From the NCBI GenBank assembly GCA_018806985.1, contig JADANN010000397.1, positions 248,001 to 312,000 of the forward strand: 64,000 nt of DNA, given 5' to 3'. The stretch's first letter is position 1, and the number at the start of each line of letters is the position of its first letter. The notes under the pieces were generated by a model. That model saw only the letters and a list, made by a program, of their open reading frames with translations, searched no databases and was not told the origin of the DNA. Source of the stretch: Angiostrongylus vasorum. Taxonomy: Eukaryota > Nematoda > Chromadorea > Rhabditida > Metastrongylidae. The position numbers were made by a program, and so were the translations under genes. This document shows, in pieces, positions 36,236-48,489 of this stretch.

Positions 36236-36420
36236 CAACTCAACGAGCGTTCAGGAACAATTATAATAGAGGAAAATCCTCACGTAGAAGCTGTAGCCAC
36301 ACGTAAAAAGTGGAACACCTTTTGCTAACCGAATGCGAAGAAACGAATCGAATGTGAGAAGTGCTATGGTCCACATAGTAGATGTGAAGGACAGGTCGTA
36401 TAAAAATAAAAGAAAATTAG
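36236..36420 (+). repeat. SINE A, right part after insertion
   Basis: Continues family A: AGCCACACGTAAAAAGTGG, then GCGAAGAAACGAATCGAATG and AGAAGTGCTATGGTCCACAT, ending in an A-rich tail. Confidence 0.75.
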
Positions 36421-37240
36421 TTATGATGATCATTTAGCGCTCTAAAGCACCTCACCTAATGAACAGTTGTTTTTTTCTCCTTTCTGAGAATTAAGGATTA
36501 AGAATTAAGAGCAAAGCTAACTGTCACACAACGAAAACGTGGGCGCAAAAGTACACTTGCATATGTAAGACGATGACAGGTGGAAAAGCTCGCTCTAGTC
36601 CCATTGAGTTCGGAAAGGTGATTTATGGAGGATGCCAAGTACAGAACAGTTGACCCGTTCAAACGTTAGATCGTTTTGAATGGTTTCGTTCCAGTACATC
36701 TCTCATTGTTTAGGTTACGCTACACGCTAATGTCTCCAAAATTAGAAACAACAAATGAAAGTGCCGAATAGTTTGATTTCAATGCCTTTTTATCATTAGA
36801 CAGGCAAGTTGTGAGATACTGCGCTAAAGCATTTCAGAAACAAAAAGTGAGAAAATACCCAAACTGACACACCCTCTCCATAGATGACTGCGCTTTCCTT
36901 CAACAACAGTTACGATTTCTTTACGGCGATACTCATGAACAAACAAGTTGATTCGTTTATTTTTTAAGCGAATGGAATGTCACTGTACCGAAACCAAAGG
37001 AAAACCTTTAAACTTCGTTTAAACGCTGAATAATTTACCTTTTAACTTGTTTGAATATCAATTCTTTAATGGATCACTACCGTTTTCAGGAGTAGGTAGC
37101 AATATGTCCATAGATCATGAGTACCGGCAATAGCCAGGCAATTTGGAATGGAATATGACTTCCTGGCTTGTGATTACAGCGGCAGCAATTTCTAAGTCTT
37201 TCTGACTTTGAATGACTCTGACTTAATTTCTGATTCTTCT
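36421..37240. other. no recognised feature
   Basis: Nothing supported. Confidence 0.45.
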
Positions 37241-37244
37241 GATT

Positions 37245-37560
37245 GAGTCTAAAATGGATTAGCGTGCCATCGTGGCAAGGGGTGTTCGACTATGATGTAC
37301 AGTAAGTAATTTATCTCTCCGGTGACGTCTTTCATGTTCACAAGAAGTCCGCAATTTTCATCTGAAAGCTCAGCTACGACTAAACCAGTGCCAGGAACCA
37401 TCATTGCACTGATACCTATTTGGGATCAAGGTGACAAATTTCTTTCAGATACGCAAATACCGGTGCCTGCCTGCAGTCACAACCTCATGACGGCTCCAGC
37501 TAAGCTGATCTCGGGACTCCAGGAAACCACAAATGAATGGCTCAACTAGCAGCGAATCAG
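37245..37560 (+). repeat. repeat family D, copy 3
   Basis: Related by eye to 31500-31790: GTGTTCGACTATGATGTACAG near the start and GATCTCGGGACTCCAGGAAACCA near the end. Confidence 0.4.
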
Positions 37561-38295
37561 CTTCAGCAGCTCGCACATTGAGCTCTCTTTTTATACGACA
37601 ACAGGCGGTCAGACAACCAGTGTAACGCGGTCAAATCTTAGGGTTGCACAGAACCTCATTGGAACGGGAGAAAACTAACAAGCCCATGGAACTCCATGGA
37701 GACTCCCTTTTGTTCTGTATTTATAATATCAGAATAGTCTCCTTGGACGCCGATATTTACGGATTCCCTGGAGAATGCTGGTCGCATTGTATTCCATTTG
37801 ATAGCGCTACAAATGAAGAAATGCAAAAAGTCGGCATACAACAGTTAGAAGGACTTTCGTCATTAGTGGAGAAGAAGAAGAACTACAAATTTCGGAAGAG
37901 GCTTTGTTATCTCCCTATTTATCTCTTGCCTAGTCAACTTATACGAAATCCTGCTATTGTTCACTAAGCAAGAAAAGAACTCCTGCCATCGTCAAGGAAA
38001 AACAAGGCAAAAAGGTGTATTACGAGAATATTCTCAGGAAAACCCTTCCCTCGCACGAATGACACATAAAGGAAAGCTAATTCATACCGCATCTCAATTA
38101 CAATTAAAGAGCTGTTCAGAATGAAAGTGGATCATGGTCCTAAGGCAGCACACGTGATATGATCGACAATAAATGCTAGCGGTGGGGGCTTCCTGTAGGA
38201 GGAATTCCATTGGTATAGGCAAAAAAAAGTTTACTAGAAGCACCTCAAAATCTATCTGGTCTGAGGAAGTGCCGCCGGTATCTGTGCGAGTATAA
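37561..38295. other. unassigned; open frame 37644-37967
   Basis: A 107-codon plus-strand frame (…YGFPGECWSHCIPFDSATNE…) has no recognised family or splice support. Confidence 0.25.
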
Positions 38296-38299
38296 TGGT

Positions 38300-38585
38300 C
38301 CGCCGCAATCCGCTGCGTGTAACGCAGTGGTCAGGGGCGCCGTGCAATACACATGGGATCAATCCCTGTGCCACAGACTCATCAAACCTTCCACTTCTCC
38401 GGGGTGGGCAAATTTGTACCAGACTTGTCTGAGAGAATAGCAGCACTGGCTCGATACATCGGTAGTCCAGCGCGAATCATTGTAAAGGCTAGATATGCAT
38501 TCAATCGCCTTCAACGATGCTTAATGAAGTCCAATGAATGATGCATCACTCAGAGTAGATCAACGCTGAAAGCTTCATCCTTTTT
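38300..38585 (+). repeat. SINE family B, near full length
   Basis: TAACGCAGTGGTCAGGGGCGCC head, GGGATCAATCCC at the B-box site, CCGGGGTGGGCAAATTTGTACCAG central domain, CGATGCTTAATGAAGTCCAATG, then AGCTTCATCC end. Confidence 0.85.
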
Positions 38586-38774
38586 TATTTATTTCATCCG
38601 CTCTGGTGAAAGAGGAAGGGAGTGCTGCCACATCAGGCAGTGATAAACAATTAACAACGGAAACGTTCAATACCAGTTTTTTTTCCTTACGCAATCTCCG
38701 TCTCAGGCGTCGAAATCCCTCGTGAAAAAAATTTCCCTAGATACTTTTTCTCTTATATTTGATTAGGGACAGAA

Positions 38775-40157
38775 AGCATCAGGAGACGCATAGCAGCAAG
38801 GTCCGATAATGTTGCAGCAAGCGATCTTCGGGCTGGAAGAGACAAATTTTATGCACTTCTCGCGACGCTATTGGTACCTTACCTTAAGAAGGAGAGAATT
38901 CCAGACAAATCCAAGACGTACTGTCTTTTGTACTCTAAAAACCGCTGACGAAAAGTATTCTAATGCGCATGTAAGGGGGCATTTGATGAGGCCGAACTAG
39001 AGAAGCAAACGGAATTCCGAGTAAGATTCTGCTGCATGAATCACATTGGGACCGTGTCACAGGTTATAGAAGCCTGTCTGAGCACAGCAATCTCTTAACC
39101 TAACCTTTGTCGATTATGAAAGACGTTTGAAAACGTAGAAACGAAGGCAATCCTCTCTGGGCTCGTTGATAAAGGAGCGCGCTTGTCCAATATACGAACT
39201 TTAGCTGGTGATATAGTAAACGGAGCATAAAAATACATCTTTTGTAACGACTCATTATCAATCATTCATCGAACGAGTTTCGGCAAGGCGACACTATTTC
39301 GCGAATGCTCATACAACCCGCATTGCCGTGGATAATGAAGTCGCTTGAGTGGTGACGAAAAGGGCATAGGTGTTGATAAAAAGTCTTATCCAATCTTCGT
39401 TTCGCAGATAACATCGTCATTTTTAAGGAGAGTCTCAGTGAAGCAGAGACAATGAGCTCAGTGAGTCTAACGAGATGGGAAAACTAGATTCAACTGTCCA
39501 TAAATATGACGGATATCTAGTTAATGAATAACGTGCGGTGAGAAGGAAAACAAATCGAACTGGATGGCTCTCTGATAGCAGAGACCACCTCGTAGTTTAC
39601 TTGGGCGTTTACTGAATATGGAGAGCAATATGAAAGAGGAATTAGACAAAACGAAAGAAGCAGCATGACTTACAGATCTCTCAAAAAGGAAATCGACTCA
39701 TTAACGCGCTCATAAACCCAATGATATCTTCAAAATTTCATGCGATTCTCACAATGTCCAGCCTTGATGCGCAGTTAAGACCTTCGAAATTTGCTCCTAT
39801 CCTTTAGATCAAGGATAACACACATGGATAGGAAATTCCAGAATGACCGATTATGTAAAAAAAAAGAACAGGTTATAGAAAGAGGAAAACGACAGTGAAA
39901 TCCACTATAAAAGGATTCAAACGTCCTCTTGGACGACCATCCATGCGATGGGAAGACATGTTTGTGGTTTAAGTCATCCATATGAATGCTCAAGTGGGAA
40001 TAAATTCAAGATCTCGGAATGTGTCTCAGAATGTCACCATGTTCAAAGCAGAGCAGTATCATGGACGACGATTTTGCTGAAGAAAAACGGATGAAAATTA
40101 TTCTAGGTGAAGCCTACACTATTAATTGAGAAGTGTCATCCAAGCAACCAAGTAAGT
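38775..40157 (+). mobile_element. second LINE family, heavily decayed reverse transcriptase
   Basis: Plus strand pieces of a reverse transcriptase: LTFVDYERRLKTTKAI-type A motif near 39100, RQGDTIS near 39285, a LRFADNIVIF-type motif near 39400 and IELDGSLIAETTS near 39560. It ends with KRPLGRPSMRWEDMF at 39920-39965 and an AAGT tail CAACCAAGTAAGTA at 40144-40157. Many stops and frame changes. Distinct from the RTE-like copies that flank it. Confidence 0.75.
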
Positions 40158-43100
40158 ATCACCTCACTTGTCATCTGTCGTCCATTGATCATCGAGAGTC
40201 GAACGGGCGCCAGTAAATCATCCATTTTTCCCTGTCGCGTGCAAGAGTAGCCCAGTGGGTTCTGCTCACAGTAGAGAATCTTCGAACATCACAACTTTCT
40301 TCTAGACTTTTCGTGAAAAACTCTGACCTTCGGAGCGGTGGTCTTCCTGCAGTACGTTTGACATCCCGAGAATGCATTCACTAACGGCTCTTGTCCATCA
40401 CTTCCCATTCATACGTATTATGTGTGCAGCTAACCTTATCTTGGAGAGTTCGGCATAAAGAACTCTTCTTTGCTTATTGATCGTTGATGTAAATCGGAGC
40501 CTCGAATTCCTTCCCTCACCTGCGTGACAGGGGGATCCTTCTGGCATTGTGATTTCGACTGCACGTCCAATAACTCCGAATGACATTTAATCCTGCTTAA
40601 GCGGTGACCAGGTTTCTGATGCATATGTCAAAGTAGGAATAATCATAGAGTCCAAAAAGGCGGCACGGAGCCGGAGATTCTTTGTTGTCTTCTACTACTT
40701 CCTCGATGCTGTTGAAAGCTGCCCCTGGTTTATTCCTGCTCAACTCCGGAGCTGAGTCGTTCATCGTGTTGATTGTTCGATATTTATACCGTTGAGAGCG
40801 AATTGGGCACACGTAACCAATCCGTTCGTCATCATTTTTTGTGAGATTTAGACAAAGAGCAATTTCTCCACAGGCTTTATTAAAGGCCGCAAACACTTGT
40901 TCCGCTTGGCTAATGTTCGGTGTTATAAGAACCATGTCATCACTAAGGCGAAGATGGTGTAATTGTTGACCATCGACTTTCAATTCCATGTTCTCCCATA
41001 GCAATGTTCGCAATACGTTCTCGAGGGTGGCGGCAAATAATTTTGGCGAGATAGGATCGGCTTTCCTAACCTCTCTTCTAACGTTGACATTAATATAGTT
41101 GTAGAATGCTTACATCGCAATTGTGAAGTTTTTTGTACAGCTCACGAAATATCCATATTTATTGAGCTGGGACTCCCTCATTATCCAGGAAGTCCATGAC
41201 TTCTTCTCTCTCAACATAGTGAAAACATTTCTTCAAATCTATGAAAGTGAGATTGAGCGGTCTTTTTCTGCTCTCGCGATACTTCGATGAGTCTTGTTAT
41301 CGTGTGAATATGGTCCAACGAACTAAATCCTTTTCGAAACTCTGCTTGCTCACTTGGCCGTCCTTCTTCAAGTACTCTGTCAATCCTGTTTAGGATGACT
41401 CTGAGTGAAATGTTTTTAGACGACAGACAGCAAGCAGATCGGGCGACAGCTGCCGATATCGTGGAGGTCACTGTTCTTAAATAACAGCACGGTCTTGCTG
41501 GTTTTGCATTGAATAGGAACCTTGCACACTGACATGTGATGTGTTAAGAGCTGAGCCAGTGCGCTTACAAAAAAGTGGTGGAAGGTTTTTCAGGTCTTCA
41601 GATCTTATCCTGTTCAGATCTAGTGCTAATCGACTTTTCACCGTAGAAATAGCATGTCGGACTTCGGAGAGGAAAGCCGATGGTACGATATTTTCATCCT
41701 TAATTTTAAAGGAGGGCGGAAGTGCGTGGATATTGAAGAGGTCTAAGTAGTATTTGTGAATGATTTTCTCCATTGCCTTTCCGGTCGCTGTAACTGTTCC
41801 GTCTGGGCGTCGCAATGCAACCACTTTGGATTTGTAATTGGTGAATCGGTGAGCTCTGCCAATGCTTTTTCTCACACTCTGCCAGCTTCAACTATAACTG
41901 CTACACCTCTCTTTTAGATCTTCTTCGTCTGCATTATTTCTCAAGTTCGGACGTTAGTTGGTGGTTACCTGCAGCTCGAGCGATTCCACGCTGGCGCATC
42001 AGCTCTAGTGTTTCTGGAGACAGACGTCTCTTGATGACTTTTGAATTCTCAGCTTTCATAGCGCTAATGTGAAGATCGATGTTATCGACAACGGAATTTT
42101 TCCTAATAGTCGACTAGTAAATTGAATAATACCCAATTTGTAATGGTTTTGGTAGTTCGTTTTTCAAATTTAGCGGCTTTATCTTCCCTTTTACAAGAAA
42201 TGAAATCTTGCAATGGTCTGATCCCTCGTAGAATTATGGGACTACAGTGATATCGGTTAAAGAAAATTTTTGATTCACTATAATGTGTTCTATTTCATTA
42301 TTGTACTCTCCATGGAAGACTTCCCCATCCAGCGTTAAGGTTCGGGCTTCTGATATTGCGAGCTCCAATGAATGGTCTTGGTCGCCATGATAAACTCCAG
42401 ACAGCCGCTCACCCTGTTCGTTTCATTCTACTCCATGGGTAGCAATGTGACGTTCTTCAGACGTTCTTCTTGGTCCAGTCTTAGCGTTGAAATCTTCAAT
42501 GATGACCTTGAAGAATGTATCTTCTTCTCTGTAGAACTTCTCCAAGTCCATATAGAACGCTGCGACTTGTTCTTCGTCGTAGACTGATGTCGATGCGTAA
42601 ACGAAGAAGATTGTCAAAGACGTATTGAATCGCGTCTTTTCAATCCTAAACGTCCGATTGGGGGTTGTTAGCTGTTCGAATAAATCGATGTTCATCGCGA
42701 AATTCGTGTTTACGAGAACGTTGATACCGCAGACTATTGTCGCCTGCTCCGCGAAACAGTTTTTCTGCGTTGTCACAGACGGCGTTGAGAGGGTGGCGTC
42801 GTCTTGTCTCGGCCAGCCCGATAACCTCGCCCCTTATGCATCTCGCTTACATCATCAAGTCTTCTATCGAGGACTCTGATGGAAGTGTGCGCGTATTGTA
42901 GGTGCAGATCGTCTCCTTAGTCCTTTGCGATTTAGGCAGCATAAAATGGCACTGAGATTTTAGCAGCCTCTCCGTACTCGTCCTACTCAACGCTGCCGAA
43001 TCGGGGCTTCTTCGAGAGCAGGGAATTAGGCCGATTTATTTTTTCCGTGTTTAGCTTTTTGATACCTGCCTGCAGCTTACTGAGCTGTAAACATGAGATC

Positions 43101-43495
43101 TGGATTTACTCACGGCTTTCTTGCCAGTCTCTCATAGAGTAGACAGCTAGCTTATTTGTTGGAGGCTACTCTTATTCGCCTCCTACGTACTTCCCTGTCA
43201 CTTGATGGCTAGCTTTAGGCTGAACTAACCCGTAGAACTAAGGCCGCATAAACGAGGACACACCTACTGACGTATGCATGAGTACGCTCTCGTAAATACA
43301 GAAAGTATGGTTCAGATTTGCGCAACAGAAACAAAGAGTGCATCGCCTAAATCCGACTGCGTTTCAGGGAAATAAAGGTCGCTTTGCGTCCTTAACTAAA
43401 CCCCTATACGCTACCAGGTGATCCACCCCCCACTTTGCCTCACGTCTAACCAGCTTGTGATCCCTCGTATGAAAGAGATTCGTTGATCCAAGCAG
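40158..43495 (-). mobile_element. RTE-like LINE, nearly full length, inactive
   Basis: Minus strand. Order from 5' (43495): noncoding start matching 53865-54370, endonuclease segment at 42776-42423 ([23 protein letters not shown]), a gap of worn sequence, reverse transcriptase at 41875-40597 (LFNIHALP, ADDMVLI-type core near 40930) and C-terminus at 40377-40189 (TAGRPPL, WATLARDREKW). Frameshifts and stops throughout; in the endonuclease GDFNAK reads EDFNAK. Its 3' end abuts the tail of the second LINE family. Confidence 0.88.
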
Positions 43496-44880
43496 GTAGT
43501 CTTTCAATTTAGCTCTTTACTAGTCAGTCCTCTTCTGTTGCCCAAATAAACCAACCCATAACTAATTTACCCTTTCCAATTAATCAAAACTTCTTATACA
43601 GTTCAAGCCTTGACAATGTGATGGCATCACATTTACATTGCCAAACGCAAAGCTGAACATGTGATAAAACGTCTTATAACGAAAAAATCATAACGTTTTT
43701 TCAACTAATCGTTTCAATGGCAGCAGATAATATAATTATAAAAAGGGTGTTCACCGAGAGGCTATTATAAGGATTTCAACGCTTGTTTGTGGTCTGAGGT
43801 CCACAAAAAGCTCATGCTCACTGCTGGGCGTTTCAGTGACACCATGCAAGAAAAAAGCTGATTTAGATACCGCGCGTTTTTACGAAAACAGCGTTCATTT
43901 AAGCAACTTCTATCGAAAGAGTTCAAATCAACTAACTATTAGCTCACATGGTAAACTTCGGTGGACCATCGACGAACCAGACAGGCTTCTTGTGGTTGCA
44001 TTACCGTCAAGAACAGCGAATATAAATGTGTAATACATCGGGCTAAACAAGCTCCCTCATCTCTCTGGATTTAGCAATTTGGTATCAGATTTATCACTGA
44101 AAACAAAACAGCGACTCTATAGATCCGTAGGCCATGGAACTCGCTGCATAGACGAAATATGCATTCAATTATCTCGACGATTCTACGAATGAGTTTGAGT
44201 ACAAAGTGCATCCCTAAGAAATGTATAGACTAAAGCCGAATACTTTATCCGTCAATCGACATAAACGGATAGCCCGTCCAACCGAGCTCGCCATTCGGCG
44301 AGGTAAGAATGATGACGGCTTCACTGATGGTCATCCTAATCAGTCGATTATTAATGGGATAACGGATACAGTTGCTAGAGGTGATATTCGCGATTACAAT
44401 CAACACTTCTTAAGCAACTGTCACGGTCTTTCTCGAAGTTCGCTAGGTTTTGAGAACACGTCAATAGTCCTCAAAAATTTATTACAGCCCTGTCAGGTTT
44501 TCTGCATTATACCGGACAATAAGTCAGATGTTAGACTTATTTCTCCCCGTTGGCCCGAAATTTTTAATTTCCAACTAAGGAACTGTCGCATGTTTTTTGC
44601 GTCATACACGATCGAAAACTAGACCGAAGGTGTATCGACAAATGTTATGTCATCTATTGATGATGAACTATGAAGTGCTTCTACTATTTGCTACGTTGAT
44701 AAGGAATGACTGCTGGATTTATAGTTCTATTTTCCTCGTATATAATTTAGCAGTGATTCTTGTTTCCAAATCTTGTATTATATATCCTTCTTTAAAGCAA
44801 ACCTCTTTCGCTCTATACACTTGAACTATAATATAGGTTTGTAGCTGACGAACCTTGAACGTTGCAATTTCAGATGTCAG
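43496..44880. other. unassigned with two protein-like open frames
   Basis: Plus 43836-44033 follows a GGGCGTTTCAG acceptor (…TARFYENSVHLSNFYRKSSN…) with a possible GTAAAC donor at 43950. Plus 44221-44622 is 133 codons with a GTAAGA donor at 44304. Neither matches a family I know. They could be exons of one unrecognised gene or chance frames. Confidence 0.25.
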
Positions 44881-44884
44881 ACCA

Positions 44885-45175
44885 GGAATAGGGGCGCATG
44901 TGGTGCAGTCGTTGGAGGCCCCACTGCGACCACACGTGGAATCGATCACCGCGCCCATGGCACACTAAGCCTTCCATCCCCTGAGTCGGCAAATTGCTAC
45001 CAGACTTGCTTGGGAAGATAGGAGCACTGACCCGATACATCGGTAGGCAACCGCGAGTCATTGTAGAGGCCAGGTATGCATTCAAGCACCTCCAAACGAT
45101 GATTAGTGAAGTCGAATGCATGGTACATCCCTTAGGGAATGATCAACGCCGACAGCTTTATCCTTTCATCCTTCA
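44885..45175 (+). repeat. SINE family B, near full length
   Basis: GTGGTGCAGTCGTTGGAGGCC head, GTGGAATCGATCACCGCGCC, GAGTCGGCAAATTGCTACCAG, CGATACATCGGTAGGC, GAAGTCGAATGCATGGTACAT and CTTTATCCTTTCATCC end. Confidence 0.88.
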
Positions 45176-45394
45176 AACCAGGAATTTCGACAGACTTGCT
45201 GTTGCGATTTCAAAACCAGACCTGATGGAAAACCGCTCGAAATATTGTTTAAATATGGAGCCAAGGATATGTTAACGGGAGCACCACTTGATGCTGGTTT
45301 CAAAGATTTCTTGGTGGCCAAATGGATGTTGAAGGACCTCAGGCCAGATCGAACCACGGGTTTACCTTTCCGTGGGCTCACTGAGAAAAGTGCA

Positions 45395-45570
45395 GAACAA
45401 GGGCCTCCGTAATGCAGTGTGCAATGCGCGAGCCTCGGGGAAAGGAAATCGTAGTTCGATCTAGACGGGTCCAAGTTTTGAGAATACCTCAGCATCGTTG
45501 TGGTTGTACTTCAAATCACATCCTGCTATGAAAAATTATGGTAGGCAGAAAATGAAAGGGTAGTATTCTG
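45395..45570 (+). repeat. SINE family C copy
   Basis: GTAATGCAGTGTGCAATGCGC head, GTAGTTCGATCTAG B box, ACCTCAGCATCGTTGTGGTTG and AGGCAGAAAATGAAA tail. Confidence 0.75.
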
Positions 45571-45699
45571 CAAAATCTAGTAGTTCTTATTTGTAAATGT
45601 CCTAGCATTTATTTTCCGCCGATTCTTAGAAACAGGAAGGAAGTAGGAAACAAGAAAAATTAGGAAGAACATAAAAGTTGAAGCAATACGATTTCGGCA

Positions 45700-45965
45700 G
45701 CAGCTTCAGCTTAACTGGGTTCAGTGCTGATTAGTGCTTCGTAAATTAATCTCGTTTGCTGGTGATTGCTGATAGCATCGTATAGGTAGAAAAAACTGCC
45801 TGAGAGAAAGGCAAAGCAAGTGCCTCGGTTGATGTGGTGACTAGAACTTGAGTCTCCGCTAAGGGTAATCGCGGGTCCGAAGTCCAAATGAGGTTCGAAG
45901 TTCTGCTCATATCTCAGCAAACGTATTGTTCACACTTCTATTAACGAAGTTTATTCCGAGTGGCG
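45700..45965 (+). repeat. SINE family C copy
   Basis: Starts CAGCTTAACTGGGTTCAGTGC, then GTGATTGCTGATAGCATCG and the tRNA-like part around TGATGTGGTGACTAG and GCGGGTCCGAAGTC. Confidence 0.65.
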
Positions 45966-46039
45966 CGATGTCTCACTTGAAAAGGGACAGGTTTAAGTGG
46001 TATGCTCACATCTAAACAGCTTAACAAAAAGAAAAAGTA

Positions 46040-46170
46040 TATGACAGATGGTCGAAATGAGCTGTGGGGGTGAACTTCAAGAGAATCCAGCGCTCTCATG
46101 AAGACTACCCAAACGATGGGCAGACGTGCTTGTGATTTACTGATGATTTGATTTACTCTGAGTGACCAAT
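46040..46170 (+). mobile_element. LINE 3' end fragment
   Basis: Parallels the end of the second LINE family (ATGAAGACTACCCAAACGATGGGCAGACGTGCTTGTG compared with 39925-39968). Confidence 0.45.
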
Positions 46171-46554
46171 AGCAAGCTTACATGCACTGATTTCGATGCC
46201 CAAGTAGTTGCCTGGTATTTCACTTCGCATTTCTACAGTGAATCACAGTTACCGCATGCAGTAGTCAAATGTAAAACGGATTGGTGCTCAGTATAGTCAT
46301 TCGTGGGAAGTTCTTTGCATATTTCCTGTTTTGGAGTAGAGCTTTTCCTCTCCGATATTTTCCAGAATAAGCGTTTAATAAGATATCAGGTGACCGCAAA
46401 AAAAGAAATACAACAGAAAGTTTCTTTGTGGCAAAAAAAGCCGACAGCGAAATGCCTGATACGTTAATACCCTTCGTAGTCAATGTGTTAAGAAAAAGAG
46501 TCTGTTTAAAAAATGAACACAAGGCTGGTTTCTTGTGAAAAAGGGGTGCTAGCG

Positions 46555-46830
46555 AAGCAACAGTGGAGTGAAGTCCAAGTGCAAGCCTTCTCTCGGACGA
46601 TCACCTAGTCGACGACATAAGGAATTCCTGGCTTACGTCAACCTTTTTGCATTCGCAGATGAAAACGATCTATAAATTACGGAAAGAGCCTTTCGAACGT
46701 CACCGTGCTCACAACAGACCACTACGATAGATAGAGGATGTAAGAGGATGACACGAATGGAAGATGTGCTGGAGCTCGCACTATTCGTGAGGATGGGCCA
46801 TCGAAGTATTCAAGTAGGTAACGCATTCCG
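46555..46830 (+). mobile_element. LINE 3' end fragment (second family)
   Basis: CTCTCGGACGATCACCTAG..CGACATAAGGAATTCCTGG parallels GRPSMRWEDMF of 39920-39965, and the fragment ends near GTATTCAAGTAGGTA. Confidence 0.5.
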
Positions 46831-46851
46831 ATCAGTGAAACGATGCAACAT

Positions 46852-46936
46852 AAACACACACGCCACACACATCACACACACACACGCACGCACGCATATA
46901 CACATACACACACATACACACACACACACACACACA
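46852..46936. repeat. (CA)n microsatellite
   Basis: CACACA runs with GCACG and ATACACAT variants. Confidence 0.95.
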
Positions 46937-47304
46937 TTGTACCTTCATTTCAACACCTGTCTTCATATCTTTTTTCTCTATTCACTTAAATAGATTTTTA
47001 TACGCATTTGCGCAAACATTTCCGTGTTTCCGTGATTGTAGTGTATTACATACACATCAATGCGTAAGACTCTTGAGGCGTTTTTGGATAAATTTTAAAA
47101 ACCTCAAAGACGAGCCGGAAAGACGAAAGCCTCACTATCACACGTGACCTGATGCCTTATTTCAAAATGATATTTTGAGCCCTGGGTGGGTCTCGCTCGC
47201 CGTCCCATGTGAATAACACGCGGGCAGTCCCACTCGTAATAGCCCGGTGAGCAGCCTTTTTGACCAACATGGCGTTTATTTGAAAGCTTGATCTTCATTA
47301 ATAA

Positions 47305-47580
47305 AGGATAAAAGGATAAAGCTCCCGGCGTCGATCAATTCCTGAGGGATACGCCATGCATTCGACTTCATTAAGCATCGTTTGGAGGTGTTTGGATGCA
47401 TATCTGGTCTTTACAATAACTCGCGGTGGCCTATCGATGTATCGAGCCAGTACTGCTATCCTCCCAGACAAGTCTTCTAGCCACTTGCCGAACCCTGAGG
47501 GATGGAACGCTTGATCGTCCGTGGGGGGCGGGGATCGATTCCATGTGTGTGTTAAGGGTGCCTCCGACCACTGCGCCATC
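47305..47580 (-). repeat. SINE family B copy, reverse
   Basis: Reverse strand has GATGGCGCAGTGGTCGGAGGC head, the CATCCCTCAGGGTTCGGCAAGTGG central part, CTCGATACATCGATAGGCCACCGCGAGT and GGCGTATCCCTCAGGAATTGATCG end with CTTTATCCTTTTATCC. Confidence 0.88.
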
Positions 47581-47636
47581 TTCATTTATACTATAAATAT
47601 TTCACCGAATATAAGACTACTGTTACATAACATGCG

Positions 47637-47790
47637 TCTAGGCTATGAGGAAGGCGAAATCGCCGAAATGTCAGCCATAGACCAACAACACCAACAGCAA
47701 CAACAACAACAATGACAGCAAGACCTTTGCCAACCTAGCATCGGCTCAAGAAGATCAGCTTATAAGATCGCATAAATAAATATTACGTAT
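47637..47790 (+). mobile_element. solo end of Penelope-like unit with (CAA)n
   Basis: GGCTATGAGGAAGGCGAAATCGCCGAAATGTCAGCC, then a CAA run, then CCAACCTAGCATCGGCTCAAG and ATAAATAAATATT. Near reverse complement of 24165-24320. The core reads CTATGAGGA..GAAAT, so worn. Confidence 0.6.
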
Positions 47791-48116
47791 AATGTTTAAT
47801 TTTTCATCACTATTATTTTTTCCTACTTAAATGGAATAATCTCGTCCAACAGTTTTCTTTTTTTCGGGATTCTAGTAAATAAGAGTACAAACTGTCGCAG
47901 CTTTCTCTTTTCAAAGTGTAGACCAAATCACATCGTATGCATCAACGTCAATGAGAATACACCCATGAGACTAAACGCATTGCTGTTTTTACAAGAAATT
48001 TATTCGGTTTACTACCGACTTTTTTTTCCATTTCAATAGTTCATTTAGTCACTTAATAGTTCTTTTTAGATTTAGATTTTCATGGCTTCTTCATTAAATA
48101 GATTTCTTATGGAGAG

Positions 48117-48480
48117 GATAGCACAGTGGTAGTGATGTCCGTCATCACAAGCATGGTATTAGTTCGATTCCGTTCCGGGCCAACCAAACCTCTCATCCTT
48201 CCGGAGTTGGGAAATTGGTGCGGGACTTGTCTGAAAAAATCACTCTCTGTTATCCATTTGAGAACGCTCCAGCCCGGCTATCTCAGGATTCCAGGGATAA
48301 TAGCTCGACCAGCATTTCATGACGTTCAAGCTGAAATGAAGATCCTCAAGCAGCAACCGAAGCCACACGTCAAAACTTGGAAGACCTTCGTGGACGATGA
48401 ATGCGAGGAAACGAATTGGATGTGAGAAGTGCTGGGATCCGCACAGTAGTGTGGACGGATCAAAAATGAAATAAGACAAA
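48117..48480 (+). repeat. SINE family A, best full-length copy
   Basis: A box GGATAGCACAGTGGTAGTG at 48117-48135, B box TTAGTTCGATTCCG about 40 bases on, central domain CCAACCAAACCTCTCATCC..GTTGGGAAATTGGTGCGGG, family body CTCAAGCAGCAACCGAAGCC, GTGGACGATGAATGCGAGG, end GTGCTGGGATCCGCACAG and A-rich tail. The box spacing is tRNA-like. Confidence 0.9.
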
Positions 48481-48489
48481 AACAAAACA

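Noticed and set aside
44221..44622. 133-codon open frame as a single-exon gene
   Set aside because: No family, and a GTAAGA donor inside suggests that, if coding at all, it is spliced; left as unassigned.
48117..48190. tRNA gene at a sequence with good A and B boxes
   Set aside because: The boxes head a dispersed repeat found at many places, and the sequence does not fold as a full cloverleaf with acceptor stem as far as I can see; SINE head instead.
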